NCBI GenBank assembly: GCA_964469525.1
Contig: CAYXYU010000002.1
Location: 186,001-250,000 of the forward strand
DNA from: JABDCD01 sp964469525
Lineage (GTDB): Bacteria > Pseudomonadota > Alphaproteobacteria > Rickettsiales > SXRF01
DNA: 64,000 bases
Direction of reading: 5' to 3'
A program made the translations under genes and the position numbers. A model generated the notes under the pieces. That model was not told the DNA's origin and made no database searches. It worked only from the letters and a program-made list of their open reading frames with translations. This document shows, piece after piece, positions 26,301 through 34,176 of the stretch (position 1 is its first letter; every line of letters starts with the position of its first letter).

Positions 26301-26436
26301 GGATGGTCGGGAAATCGACGCTGGGAAGCGCCGAGACGGGCAGGGCACGGTAACCGGCAATGCCGCCCACCACCAGCGACAGCATCAGGAGCGTGGTGAA
26401 GACCGGGCGGCGGATGCAGAATTCAGCGAGCGTCAT
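23347..26436 (-). CDS. RND efflux permease (HAE1 family, MdtB/MexF-like)
   Basis: The 1029-residue permease is of normal family length. It starts TLAEFCIRRPVFTTLLMLSL, has the TM4 aspartate pair in CVGFVVDDAIVMLENI and the second-half IGIVKKNAIMMIDFA segment, and ends with a charged tail. It sits 4 bases into its adaptor gene and is expressed from the same minus-strand operon. No TolC-like gene accompanies it, so it would use a channel encoded elsewhere, perhaps the one at 19395. A run of glycines in AVGGGGGGGSLNTG lies in the porter region. The substrate is unknown. Confidence 0.93.
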   Translation of the reverse strand: MTLAEFCIRRPVFTTLLMLSLVVGGIAGYRALPVSALPSVDFPTIQVSASLPGASPETMAASVATPLERQFSTIAGISSMTSSSELGQTSITLQFDLDRDIDGAALDVQTAIAATQRRLPAEMPSPPSFRKVNPADQPVFFIAVSSATVPIARVNEYAETMIAQRISTLQGVAQVLVYGSQKYAVRVQADPRALAAHNMSFTELKEAISAAASSAPVGIISGEKQLFNLKVEGQPESAEGFRPLVVTWRGGAPVRLQDVATVTDSVENTRSIGVIDGKRAVVLAIQRQPDANTIEVVERVRALLPVFRAQLPPSIELTPMFDRSVAVKESVHDVQFTLALAVVLVLITIFLFLRKASATFIPAVAVPLSIVGTYGGMAMLGYSINNVSLLALTLCVGFVVDDAIVMLENIVRYIEKGMKPFEAAIKGAREISFTILSITLSLVAVFIPVLFMGGIVGRLFREFAVTISMAILISGLVSLTLTPMLCSRWLKPHREGEEEEEPEWSKKLEHGFNQLLGLYQQTLEAVMRYRRATLILTVTSLLVTIFAFAIMPKGFFPLEDTGFVFASTEAAQDISYDAMVAKQRQVAEIVRADPAVKNVFFAVGGGGGGGSLNTGRMFFSLADRDQRPPAQEVIARLRKKLSAATGISVFMQPVQNIRIGGRLTKSLYQYTLQGSDLQEIYQWAEAMEKAIAKKPGFQDVTSDLQLKSLEARVVLDQEKAASMGVDFDDVRGVLYSAFGTSQVATLFTPSNDYQVILEVKEEAQRSPEDIKNLYVRSQDGTLVPLDAVSKVVYGTGPLSVNHQGQLPSVTISFNLTEDMPLSDAVGHIRAAEKEIGLPPTIATNFQGTAEAFQESAAGQGMLLFLSVLVIYIILGMLYESFIHPITILSGLPSAGLGALITLWLFGMELSVISIIGVVMLIGIVKKNAIMMIDFAIAARHRGVEAEEAILEACRLRFRPIMMTTMCALLGTLPIAIGFGAGGELRQPLGLAVVGGLLVSQFLTLYITPVIYLYLEKWSGLRKRAQIKAG

Positions 26437-27548
26437 GGCGAGGGAGCAGAAACTATTTCCACCTTGGCGCCGTCGGTCAGGCGCAATATGCCGTCGGTGA
26501 CGACCTGCTCGCCTTCCTCGATTCCTTTGGCGATGATGGCGATGTCGTCCAGTATCTGCGCCACCTCGATCTCGCGGCGCAGCGCCGTGTCATCCTTCAC
26601 CACGAACACGAAGCGGCTGCCTTCCTCGCCCTGCACGGCCACCGACGGGATGGTCAGCGCGTTTCTCTCGGTGCCCAGCCGTACGGTCACATTGACGAAC
26701 ATGCCCGGCCACAGTTTCTCATCTTCGTTATTAAAGGTGGCGCGCGCGGCGAAGGTGCCGGTGCTCGTATCGATGGCGTTGTCGATATATTCCAGCGTGC
26801 CGGACGCAGTGACCTGCGAATCGGGGTGCGCCGCCTCCACCGCCACCGGCCCTTTCGCCAGGGCGGTTTTCAATGGCTCGTAATAGCGCTGGGGAATGGA
26901 AAACTGCGCACGGATCGGCTTGATGCGGTTGATCGTCACCAGCGCCTGCGTGTCGTTGGCCTTGACGTTGTTGCCGCGGGTGACGTTGATGGTGCCGGTG
27001 CGCCCCGAGATGGGTGCCTTGATGGTGGTGTAAGATAGCAGTACCCGCGCGTTGTCGAGCGCCGCCTGCGCCGCGCTGACCAGCGCCTGCTGCGCGCTGT
27101 AGGCGGCGCGGGTATTGTCTACCGAAGCCGGGGCCACGGCTTTGGTTTCAAGCAGTTTCTGCGCCCGTTCATGCTGCAACCGGCTATTGGTCAGTTGCGC
27201 CTTTTCCTTGGCGAGGTCGGCTTCGAGCTGCTGGATCTGGGCGTTCAGCGCCCGGTCGTCCAGCTCGAACAGCACCTGGCCTTCCTCGACGTGGTCGCCG
27301 TCCTTGAAGGCGACGTTCACCACCTGCGAATCCAGCCGTGACTTGATGGCCACCGTTTCATAGGCAACCACCGTGCCCACTAGCCCCACCTGCACCGGCA
27401 CGTCGCGCCGGGCGGCTGCCGCAATGCTGACTGGTGCGGGGGGGGTGCCTGCGGCATCGTCGCCGTCATAACGCTGGCCGTACCACCAGAATGCGCCTGC
27501 CGCGGCAATTGCGATATAAAACCACTTGTTTTTGAGAATCTTATGCAT
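26433..27548 (-). CDS. RND efflux periplasmic adaptor
   Basis: I choose ATG 27548 (371 residues) over the longer frame from 27575 because an AGGGA lies just upstream and the protein then begins MHKILKNKWFYIAIAAAGAF, a basic start plus membrane anchor. The lipoyl half-motifs (VAIKSRLDSQVVNVAFKDGD and LLSYTTIKAPISGRTG), alpha hairpin and a TIPSVAVQGEEGSRFVFVV barrel region fit the MdtA/HlyD adaptor family. It couples to the permease by a 4-base overlap. Confidence 0.92.
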   Translation of the reverse strand: MHKILKNKWFYIAIAAAGAFWWYGQRYDGDDAAGTPPAPVSIAAAARRDVPVQVGLVGTVVAYETVAIKSRLDSQVVNVAFKDGDHVEEGQVLFELDDRALNAQIQQLEADLAKEKAQLTNSRLQHERAQKLLETKAVAPASVDNTRAAYSAQQALVSAAQAALDNARVLLSYTTIKAPISGRTGTINVTRGNNVKANDTQALVTINRIKPIRAQFSIPQRYYEPLKTALAKGPVAVEAAHPDSQVTASGTLEYIDNAIDTSTGTFAARATFNNEDEKLWPGMFVNVTVRLGTERNALTIPSVAVQGEEGSRFVFVVKDDTALRREIEVAQILDDIAIIAKGIEEGEQVVTDGILRLTDGAKVEIVSAPSP

Positions 27549-27748
27549 GAATCCCTGAAAAACCGGAGTGTCCACTATACCATGCGGCGACCTTAATGAA
27601 ACCTTATAAAATACATACGAATAACCGTTGCTTTCCCTCCGCGCATAATAGCCGGTGCAACAAATACCGGGAACGCAGCTATTGCAACGCCCCCGCGGCT
27701 ACAATGCCGCCTGGAGCCGCCGATTTGCTGGCTTTTTCAGGGGTAAGC

Positions 27749-27777
27749 TTTACGAATGCGGCGAAAAAGGGTATACT
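27749..27777 (+). promoter_or_regulatory. Sigma-70-like promoter for the small-protein pair
   Basis: TTTACG (27749-27754) and TATACT (27772-27777) are 17 bases apart and precede the ATG at 27799 by 21 bases, leaving room for a short leader with AGGGA. It faces away from the RND operon. Confidence 0.5.
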
Positions 27778-27798
27778 GTCTTATTAGCAGGGAAAAAA

Positions 27799-27975
27799 AT
27801 GGCTGAATTTCTGCGTTACGGCGAAGAGCCTGAGCTTCAGGACGTGCTCGACGACCCGGCCATCCGGCAGTTGATGGCAAAGGACGGCGCGTCCTGGGAC
27901 TATCTGCTGCCCATGCTCGGCCATGAGCCCGCTCTCCTGCAACCCAAACCCGACGGACACGATACGCCCCGATGA
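27799..27975 (+). CDS. Small hypothetical protein (58 residues)
   Basis: The open frame extends upstream, but ATG 27799 has a good AGGGA site 6 bases before it and gives a soluble acidic protein, MAEFLRYGEEPELQDVLDDP onward. It contains DPAIRQLMAKDG and WDYLLPMLG, no signal peptide and no membrane helix. Its stop overlaps the start of the lipoprotein gene by 4 bases, so the two are co-translated. I do not recognise the family. Confidence 0.65.
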   Translation: MAEFLRYGEEPELQDVLDDPAIRQLMAKDGASWDYLLPMLGHEPALLQPKPDGHDTPR

Positions 27976-28286
27976 AAAAACTGTTGTTACTTACCGCCCT
28001 TCTTCTCGCCACCGCCAGCTGCCGCCCGATGTGGCTGTTCATGGTCGATCCCGGCGGCCCGCCGGAATACCAGCTGGGCTGGGAAGACGGCTGCGACAGC
28101 GGCCTGTCGGCGGAAGGCACCTGGGATTACAAGCTGACCTACGGCTTCAAGAAGCGCCCTGAAATGGCCGCCAACGACCAGTACAAGCAGGGCTGGAACG
28201 AAGGCTTCACCTACTGCCGCTTCTCACTGGCCTCGTCCAAGGCGCCGGCACAATGGGAGGATATCGGCTTCGGCGACGGATTTTAA
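27972..28286 (+). CDS. Small putative lipoprotein
   Basis: The 104-residue product has a classic lipoprotein signal MKKLLLLTALLLATASC with cysteine at residue 17. The mature part is rich in Trp, Tyr and Gly with two similar segments, YQLGWEDGCDSGLS and YKQGWNEGFTYCRFS, suggesting a duplicated GW-[ED]-[DN]-G unit and a possible disulphide. It is coupled to the upstream 58-residue gene. The function is unknown; the envelope location is inferred from the lipobox. Confidence 0.75.
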   Translation: MKKLLLLTALLLATASCRPMWLFMVDPGGPPEYQLGWEDGCDSGLSAEGTWDYKLTYGFKKRPEMAANDQYKQGWNEGFTYCRFSLASSKAPAQWEDIGFGDGF

Positions 28287-28346
28287 CGCTGTTTCCCGTC
28301 TCTCTTAACAGTGGCTTTACGCTTTTTGTGGCACAATAACGCCATC

Positions 28347-29726
28347 ATGTCCGCGCAAACCAGCATTAATCCCGCCACCGGGCGGACCATCCGGGATTAT
28401 CCTGAGCATATGCCTGCGCAGGTGGAAGCCATTATTGCCCGAGCCGATGACTGTTACCGGTCATGGAAAGCGGTTCCGGTGGACCAGCGGGCCAGGCAGC
28501 TGGCCAAAATATCCGATGCGCTGCTGGCGAAAAAGGAAGGACATGCGCGGCTGATTTCAGAAGAAATGGGCAAGCCGTTCAAGGAAGCTGTATCGGAAAT
28601 CGAGAAATGCGCGCTGGCGGCGCGGTATTTTGCTGAAAATGCCCCGGGGTTTCTCGTCGATCAGCCGGTCAAAACCGAATACCGCAAGAGCTATGTCGCC
28701 TTCCGCCCCATCGGCATCGTCCTCGGCATCATGCCATGGAATTTCCCATTCTGGCAGGTATTCCGCTTCGCCCTGCCGTCTCTGGCGGCGGGGAATGTCG
28801 GGCTCCTGAAGCATGCGTCGAATACGCCAGGCTGTGCGCTGGCGATTGAATCAGTATTCCGCGAGGCAGGTTTTCCAGAGCATGCGTTTCAGGCGCTTTT
28901 GATCCCAGGCCGGCGCGTCGAAGAGGTGATTTCCGACCGGCGGGTGGCGGCGGTGACGCTGACCGGCAGCACCCCGGCGGGCCGCTCGGTGGCGGCGCTG
29001 GCGGGCAGGTATCTCAAAAAAACCGTCTTGGAACTCGGCGGCAGCGATCCGTACCTGGTGCTGGCTGATGCCGATATCGAACATGCGGTGAAAACTATTG
29101 GGCCGGGGCGGTTGCTCAATTGCGGCCAGTCCTGCGTTTCGCCGAAACGGCTGATCGTGGCTGCCAGCCTCAAGGAGCGGTTCGAGCAGGGATTGCTGAA
29201 CATATTCAAAAAGCAGGTGCTGGGGGATCCGCTGGATCCGTCCACTACCATGGGCCCGATGTCACGCGCCGATCTGCGCGATGAGTTGCACCGGCAGGTC
29301 CGGCGCTCGATTGATGCGGGGGCACGTTGCCTGATTGGTGGCGTCATGCCGGAAGGGAGGACAGAAGGCACGGCCTTTTACCCGCCGACCATTCTGACCG
29401 ATGTGAAGAAGGGCATGCCCGCCTACGGCGAAGAAATGTTTGGGCCGGTGGCCGTGATCATTCCGGCAGCGGATGAGGAAGAAGCGATCCGCATCGCCAA
29501 TGACAGCGAGTTTGGCCTCGGCGGCGCGGTGTTCACCGCCGATCTGGAGCGCGGAGAGAAGATTGCCCGTGAGCGCATCGAATCCGGCGCCTGTTTCGTC
29601 AACATGATGCTGCGCTCCGACCCCCGCCTGCCGTTCGGCGGCATCAAGGACAGCGGTTATGGCCGCGAGCTCTCGGCCTTCGGTATCCACGAGTTCGTGA
29701 ACGTCAAATCCGTCGTTGTAGCTTAA
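28347..29726 (+). CDS. NAD(P)-dependent aldehyde (succinate-semialdehyde type) dehydrogenase
   Basis: The protein starting at ATG 28347 has 459 residues and opens SAQTSINPATGRTIRDYPEH. It has the cofactor region GIVLGIMPWNFPFWQ, the nucleotide-loop LTGSTPAGRSVAALAG, the catalytic glutamate in LELGGSDPYLV, the nucleophilic cysteine in NCGQSCVSPKR and the PFGGIKDSGYGREL tail. This matches the short GabD/Sad-like branch, which oxidises succinate semialdehyde or similar aldehydes to acids. A strong terminator follows at 29845. No GABA pathway genes are near, so the exact substrate is open. Confidence 0.9.
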   Translation: MSAQTSINPATGRTIRDYPEHMPAQVEAIIARADDCYRSWKAVPVDQRARQLAKISDALLAKKEGHARLISEEMGKPFKEAVSEIEKCALAARYFAENAPGFLVDQPVKTEYRKSYVAFRPIGIVLGIMPWNFPFWQVFRFALPSLAAGNVGLLKHASNTPGCALAIESVFREAGFPEHAFQALLIPGRRVEEVISDRRVAAVTLTGSTPAGRSVAALAGRYLKKTVLELGGSDPYLVLADADIEHAVKTIGPGRLLNCGQSCVSPKRLIVAASLKERFEQGLLNIFKKQVLGDPLDPSTTMGPMSRADLRDELHRQVRRSIDAGARCLIGGVMPEGRTEGTAFYPPTILTDVKKGMPAYGEEMFGPVAVIIPAADEEEAIRIANDSEFGLGGAVFTADLERGEKIARERIESGACFVNMMLRSDPRLPFGGIKDSGYGRELSAFGIHEFVNVKSVVVA

Positions 29727-29844
29727 AGAATCTTCACTTTTATCGGTTATTTATACCCCATATACCATTCCATATGGCGCGCTGATGGGTATCCGCGCGA
29801 TAGTGATCAGACCGATTTTCCAAATTGGTATGGTTCTCCCTAAC

Positions 29845-29876
29845 GCCCCTCCCGCTCCCCGGGAGGGGCTTTTTTT
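29845..29876 (+). terminator. Rho-independent terminator
   Basis: A GC-rich hairpin, GCCCCTCCC (29845-29853) facing GGGAGGGGC (29861-29869), is followed directly by seven T's. It lies about 120 bases after the aldehyde dehydrogenase stop and on its strand. The 29727-29844 stretch before it holds no gene that I can see. Confidence 0.85.
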
Positions 29877-29902
29877 ATTCCAGATTCTGATAAAGAGATA
29901 AA

Positions 29903-29977
29903 TGGCGACCCATACGGGAATCGAACCCGTATTGCGGCCTTGAGAGGGCCGTGTCCTAACCGTTAGACGAATGGGTC
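29903..29977 (-). tRNA. tRNA-Glu (anticodon CTC)
   Basis: On the minus strand the acceptor GACCCAT pairs with ATGGGTC. The anticodon stem CGGCC/GGCCG encloses CTCTCAA, giving anticodon CTC, and the T arm carries GGTTCGATTCC. The discriminator is G and CCA is encoded. It reads GAG glutamate codons. Confidence 0.95.
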
Positions 29978-30110
29978 TTCAACTAAGCCGGGGGAAGCAA
30001 TTTAACGGTTTAGTGACAGATATTCAATATGCTAAATCTATCCGGCGGCGTTAAATCCCGTGGAGCCGGTGACGGATAATATGCATAACTTATAAAAATC
30101 AAGAGGCTGG

Positions 30111-31085
30111 ATGATCACCGTCTACCAGAAGAACGAAGCCGGCGCTTTTGCCTCCTTTGCCAGCCTGCCGGAGAAAATCCACGGTAAGACCACCTGGATC
30201 GACCTCTACAACCCCACGCCGGACGAGGAGAAAGCCGTCGAAACCCAACTCGACATTGAAATTCTTACCCGCGAAGAAATCTGGAAGAACCAGGTGCTGA
30301 ACCGGTTCTATTCCGAAGACGGCGTCTCCTACATGACGGCCGCCATCATTAACAAGGTTGACTCGCCGCACCCGCAGACCAGCGCCGTCACCTTCATCCT
30401 CGGCAAGCATTACCTGGTGACGTTGCGTTACATCCTGCCGACTTCCTTCACCAATTTCACGCAGCGCCTTGTTAAAACCCCGCAGAAATTTGTCTCCGGC
30501 AACGACATTCTCGAGGGGCTATTGGAAGAGGTGATCACCCGCGTTGCGTATAATTCCGAAATCGTGGTGGAGGAGCTTGATCGCCTGTCGCATGATATTT
30601 TTGCCACCGAAGCAATGAGTGCAGGCAAGAATTCGTCGCAGCGGATGAAGGATGTGGTCCGGCGCCTGGGCGCGAGCGCCGACCTCAACTCCAAGATTAA
30701 TGAAAGCCTGCACAGCATTAATCGCTTGTTGTGTTTCTTCAAGCTGGTGGCGGGCAGCAATGAAAACGTTCAATCCGGCGTCACTACGCTGATGACCGAT
30801 GTCGGTGCGCTGTCGCAGCAGACGGCATTCCTATCCGACAAGGTGACGTTCCAGCTCGACGCAACGCTTGGCATGATCAATGTCGAGCAGAACATGATCG
30901 TGAAGATTTTCTCGATCGTGGCAGTGTTCTTCCTGCCGCCGACGCTGCTTTCGAGCATCTACGGCATGAACTTCGCCAACATGCCGGAGCTTAACTGGCA
31001 GCTCGGCTACCCGATGGCGATTTTTTTCATGGTGACGTGCGCCCTGGTGCCTTACGCTTATTTCCGCCGCAAGGGCTGGCTCTGA
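30111..31085 (+). CDS. corA: CorA-family magnesium/divalent cation transporter
   Basis: The 324-residue protein has a long acidic and helical cytoplasmic domain and two C-terminal membrane helices (IVKIFSIVAVFFLPPTLLSS and the segment before PYAYFRRKGWL). The YGMNFANMPELNW loop between them carries the family-defining GMN signature. CorA forms pentameric Mg2+ channels. An AGAGG site lies just before ATG 30111, and an AT-rich region with ATAATATGCATAACTTATAA upstream may hold the promoter. It stands alone between tRNA-Glu and the orphan gene at 31299. Confidence 0.93.
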   Translation: MITVYQKNEAGAFASFASLPEKIHGKTTWIDLYNPTPDEEKAVETQLDIEILTREEIWKNQVLNRFYSEDGVSYMTAAIINKVDSPHPQTSAVTFILGKHYLVTLRYILPTSFTNFTQRLVKTPQKFVSGNDILEGLLEEVITRVAYNSEIVVEELDRLSHDIFATEAMSAGKNSSQRMKDVVRRLGASADLNSKINESLHSINRLLCFFKLVAGSNENVQSGVTTLMTDVGALSQQTAFLSDKVTFQLDATLGMINVEQNMIVKIFSIVAVFFLPPTLLSSIYGMNFANMPELNWQLGYPMAIFFMVTCALVPYAYFRRKGWL

Positions 31086-31298
31086 GTAGTTCAAATTTTC
31101 ATTTATTTACAATAAGATACCTGGCACCGCGGATAGCTTGATAATAAGCTAAAAAGTTCTGGTTTCTGCGCCACTCTCTTTAGGCGTGCTGAAAAACGTC
31201 CATTCGGCCGCACCGTCAATCACGGCGGGCGGCAGCGAATGAGGGTGTTGGATGGAAAGAAAGCCAGATTAGAGACTGGTAAATAAATCAGGTACCTT

Positions 31299-32039
31299 TT
31301 AAGCACCTTTTGCTTTAGCAAAAATGCTGGGGTAATACCTTCTAAGCCATTGCGCCTTAGTATGTAGAAAGGCCTGACGAGCAATGTATCCTTCCTGCCA
31401 GTCCGTTGGGAAGAAATCATCGAGTATCTCGCCAGCCTGCCAAGCAAGTTTCCCCATCTCTCCCAAGCTTGCCCGTAATGAGGTAATGTCCATAAACGGC
31501 CCTATATATGCATCATCCGTACCCTTTGGCCTTAGCATATGAACAGATTTCATGTTCGGATGTCCGGCTAGTTCCGAGAACATTTCATATAGGTCTGCGC
31601 GTTTTTTACTGCTGTGGCCATCGCGCTTATCAAGAGCCTCTCTGATGCGAACTGGACTGAATGAGGCCATACGCTCTTTCTTATCTGCAAAACGCCAACG
31701 TGTGATTGCTGCGCGGTCAGTACGAAAGAAGTCAACCAAGAATACGGTTTCCAGTATGTCGCGCATAATTAAGCCGCCCTTTTGGTAATATCCCGACATT
31801 ATCAACTTCAAGCTAGTTGCAAATGCATTGAACATGCGCATACCCAGCATTTGGATCACTTTGAGGTCTTCATCAGACGTCTCAAATTGCCGCAACATAT
31901 TACATACCCCCATGGCTGTTTCTATAAGCTGAAGGTGCAGCAACAGATCAGCATCTCCCTCGATGGCCGCGAGGGATTTAATGCGTAGCTGTTCCTCTTC
32001 ATTGTGAAGAGAGATAAAGTTTCCAGGCAGCATGGTCAT
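31299..32039 (-). CDS. Hypothetical protein, all-helical
   Basis: The 246-residue soluble protein looks helical, with MLRQFETSDEDLKVIQMLGM, a YYQKGGLIMRDILETVFLVD helix and a WQEGYIARQAFLHTKAQWL C-terminal part. I do not recognise it; the style resembles proteins of unknown function carried in accessory DNA. It lies 148 bases outside the left end of the tRNA-Glu island and looks less GC-rich than corA, so it could be left from an earlier insertion at the same place. A HEPN-like fold is possible but unproven. Confidence 0.65.
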   Translation of the reverse strand: MTMLPGNFISLHNEEEQLRIKSLAAIEGDADLLLHLQLIETAMGVCNMLRQFETSDEDLKVIQMLGMRMFNAFATSLKLIMSGYYQKGGLIMRDILETVFLVDFFRTDRAAITRWRFADKKERMASFSPVRIREALDKRDGHSSKKRADLYEMFSELAGHPNMKSVHMLRPKGTDDAYIGPFMDITSLRASLGEMGKLAWQAGEILDDFFPTDWQEGYIARQAFLHTKAQWLRRYYPSIFAKAKGA

Positions 32040-32186
32040 ACGCAGCTTAGCTTAGATATTAGGCAAAAACGAAAATGGCCTAAAAGCGAGGGTTTTGTAC
32101 ATACCTATTCGCCGCTATTCAGCGTCATATTTTTGGGAAAATTTTGGGAAATAACTAGCCGCCAGGAGCTAAGCTACTGAAAAGTC

Positions 32187-32210
32187 TGGCGACCCTACGG
32201 GAATCGAACC
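32187..32210. repeat. Left attachment-site copy (partial tRNA-Glu 3' end)
   Basis: The sequence TGGCGACCCTACGGGAATCG plus AACC repeats the last bases of the tRNA-Glu(TTC) gene on the same strand, lacking one C of the CCCC run. The rest of a tRNA is absent, so this is the distal att copy. It is also one base away from the tRNA-Glu(CTC) 3' end. Confidence 0.85.
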
Positions 32211-32464
32211 ACATAGGTAACTAGCTGATATTCAAATTATATAAAAATCGCTCGCTTGAGAATGAACCCCCAATCAAACCCCCAAATCCTTACGGTAGGT
32301 TAAGGGAATCGAGCTCATCTTTCCGAATTACATTAGCAGGGTATCAAATCCAAATCAACTCCCACCCCCCAGGTATACCCCCGACACGCGATCTTTTTGA
32401 CTACCTGATGCTCACTCAAAAATTTTCCCTCAGAAAACATTAGGCGACAAAATGTAGAAGGTAA
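32211..32464. promoter_or_regulatory. Left end of the island, non-coding, with candidate integrase arm sites
   Basis: I find no gene here. GAACCCCCA at 32264-32272 and AAACCCCCA at 32276-32284 repeat the motif found three times at the other end of the island beside the integrase (52722-52763). That is how arm-type integrase sites are distributed between attL and attR. The remaining bases are AT-rich without clear structure. Confidence 0.5.
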
Positions 32465-33712
32465 TTATGAACGTTGGAAAAGTAGGACAATTTCTTCATC
32501 CATAGTTTTAGTATTTCCCTTTATACGTTGGATTTCTGAATTAGCCCTAGCGAAGCGATTTATATTAGACGGCAGGCGCTTTTCTCGAAGCTTACGTCGT
32601 TCTACTTTTAAAAGTCGCATACCATTTTCTAAAAATTGATCCTCTGTATATAAATCAAGTTTAAGCCTAAATCCCTCTACAGAACGTCTTCCTACAACAT
32701 AAATTGCTTTGCCGCCTGGTTTTAGAGAATTGGCAACTCCTTTGCATGATAAAGCATACTCTTTAAGAAAATGACTAATTCTAATAGCAGCATCACTCTG
32801 AGACGAGCCTGCCCAATATTTACGTAAACCCTTAATAGGTCCAATTTCAGTATTTTTCATACCACCAAGACAGGAGGTATCAATTTCGTGTCCATAAGAA
32901 AAAGAATCTTCTAAGCCATGAATGCGGCTAACGACATCAAGGCATATCCCCGAAGCACCACCATATTGAACTGTGCTGTATGAATCTCCATATGGTGGCG
33001 AAGTTAGTATAACATCATAGAGAGATTTAGGTTTTCGAATTTGAGGAACTGTATGAGCGTGCTGTAATTGAACTTTCACATTGCCCAATATAGGCATCAT
33101 ACAGCTATCGTTGATATAATGTGTAAGTCTGTAAGCGAATCTATCCCACGCTGAAATATTCCAGTGATTTCTCTCCGGCTCAGATACTCGGTGCAGTTTC
33201 CAACCGCTTTTACGAATCCATGCGGCGTCGCGCGTAGCAGCACTTAAAGATGCAGCCACGATAAGGCGCTCAGCAGCAGTTAAATCTAAGCGATTAATCC
33301 ATTTAATAATTGCCGCTAATTCTGAAGCAACCTTGTCCGAAAACCATTGTACCTTTACTTTACTCCGCAAAGATATAGGTATAGCTCTAATTCGCCTTAT
33401 TTGTGGATTTGCTGCCTCTTTAGCAATCGTTTCAAGAATCCCCATCCGGGGATTGGCTGCTTTAGCAGCAGTGAGGATGCATGCTAATGGATTTACATCA
33501 TAGCCAACGCAATCAGCACCTAGGGCTGCAGATGCCATCAAAAATCTGCCTGAGCCGCAAAAAGGATCTAGTACTTTACTTGTTTCTGTTACATGTGATT
33601 TAGCAAGCTTTATTGCTAATTCGTCGGGAACCATCGCAGGATAAGGATGCCAACGGCTTAATCGCGTATTAAGCTCTGTTTTTTTAAGTACGGCTCCAAC
33701 ACTACCAGGCAT
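32465..33712 (-). CDS. DNA methyltransferase (N4-cytosine/N6-adenine type), second paralogue
   Basis: The 415-residue protein has WHPYPAMVPDELA at residues 21-33, AdoMet motif I LDPFCGSGRF at 48-57 and catalytic motif IV TSPPYGDSY at 237-245. A KPGGKAIYVVG segment near 350 follows. The TSPPY form is used by amino-group DNA methylases of cytosine N4 or adenine N6. The start overlaps the kinase-like gene by 55 bases, but shorter starts would remove the conserved HPYPA block. It is the last gene of a six-gene minus-strand operon and shares its architecture with the methylase at 34173. No restriction nuclease is recognisable in the operon. Confidence 0.8.
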   Translation of the reverse strand: MPGSVGAVLKKTELNTRLSRWHPYPAMVPDELAIKLAKSHVTETSKVLDPFCGSGRFLMASAALGADCVGYDVNPLACILTAAKAANPRMGILETIAKEAANPQIRRIRAIPISLRSKVKVQWFSDKVASELAAIIKWINRLDLTAAERLIVAASLSAATRDAAWIRKSGWKLHRVSEPERNHWNISAWDRFAYRLTHYINDSCMMPILGNVKVQLQHAHTVPQIRKPKSLYDVILTSPPYGDSYSTVQYGGASGICLDVVSRIHGLEDSFSYGHEIDTSCLGGMKNTEIGPIKGLRKYWAGSSQSDAAIRISHFLKEYALSCKGVANSLKPGGKAIYVVGRRSVEGFRLKLDLYTEDQFLENGMRLLKVERRKLREKRLPSNINRFARANSEIQRIKGNTKTMDEEIVLLFQRS

Positions 33713-34176
33713 TCGTTCGTTCCCCCAGTGGTGTCTATGCTTAACCCTGGCACCAATTTATTCATATCAGCATATAACTGATTACTGAGCAAATTATCTG
33801 CTAAGTCCTCATTTTTCAAATCATTTTCATTGGCAAGCTTGCCTTTTCTTATTACCAGCCTTTCCATCCTTTTAGTAGGAGCTGTAACCAATTCTACAAT
33901 TTCAACTAAGTCACGTACGGGATACAATACATAATTGAGAAAACGACCATCTAAAACCCCACCAGAATTAGAAACCTGGCGCACCCACTCAATTGTTTGC
34001 GTGTCGATCAAACGATGGACTTCTTCAGGCAACTGATGTGGCATCAAGTTTAGCTTTTCAGCAGATTCTCGTACCAGATCTCCGCAACTCCGATATGGGC
34101 ATTTCCATTTATCAATCAGTAATCGAGCTAAAGTCGATTTCCCCGTGCATGAAGCACCGTACAAAGCCACTATCAT
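33658..34176 (-). CDS. Small P-loop NTPase, nucleotide/nucleoside kinase-like
   Basis: The 172-residue protein begins with Walker A GASCTGKST (residues 7-15) on the first strand, followed by a YRSCGDLVRESAEKL helix and GGVLDGRFLNYVLYP, which is a Walker B-like strand with DGR. The layout is that of adenylate, cytidylate or shikimate kinase-fold proteins. An Arg/Lys-rich TKRMERLVIRKGK segment could be the lid. It is wedged between two DNA methylases, with a 4-base overlap upstream and 55 downstream. Phosphorylating a nucleotide, or a base in DNA as hypermodification kinases do, is inference. Confidence 0.7.
   Translation of the reverse strand: MIVALYGASCTGKSTLARLLIDKWKCPYRSCGDLVRESAEKLNLMPHQLPEEVHRLIDTQTIEWVRQVSNSGGVLDGRFLNYVLYPVRDLVEIVELVTAPTKRMERLVIRKGKLANENDLKNEDLADNLLSNQLYADMNKLVPGLSIDTTGGTNECLVVLEPYLKKQSLIRD

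Noticed and set aside
27655..27798. N-terminal extension of the small protein starting at 27655
   Set aside because: The extra residues look non-conserved and cover a good promoter at 27749-27777; ATG 27799 has its own ribosome site.
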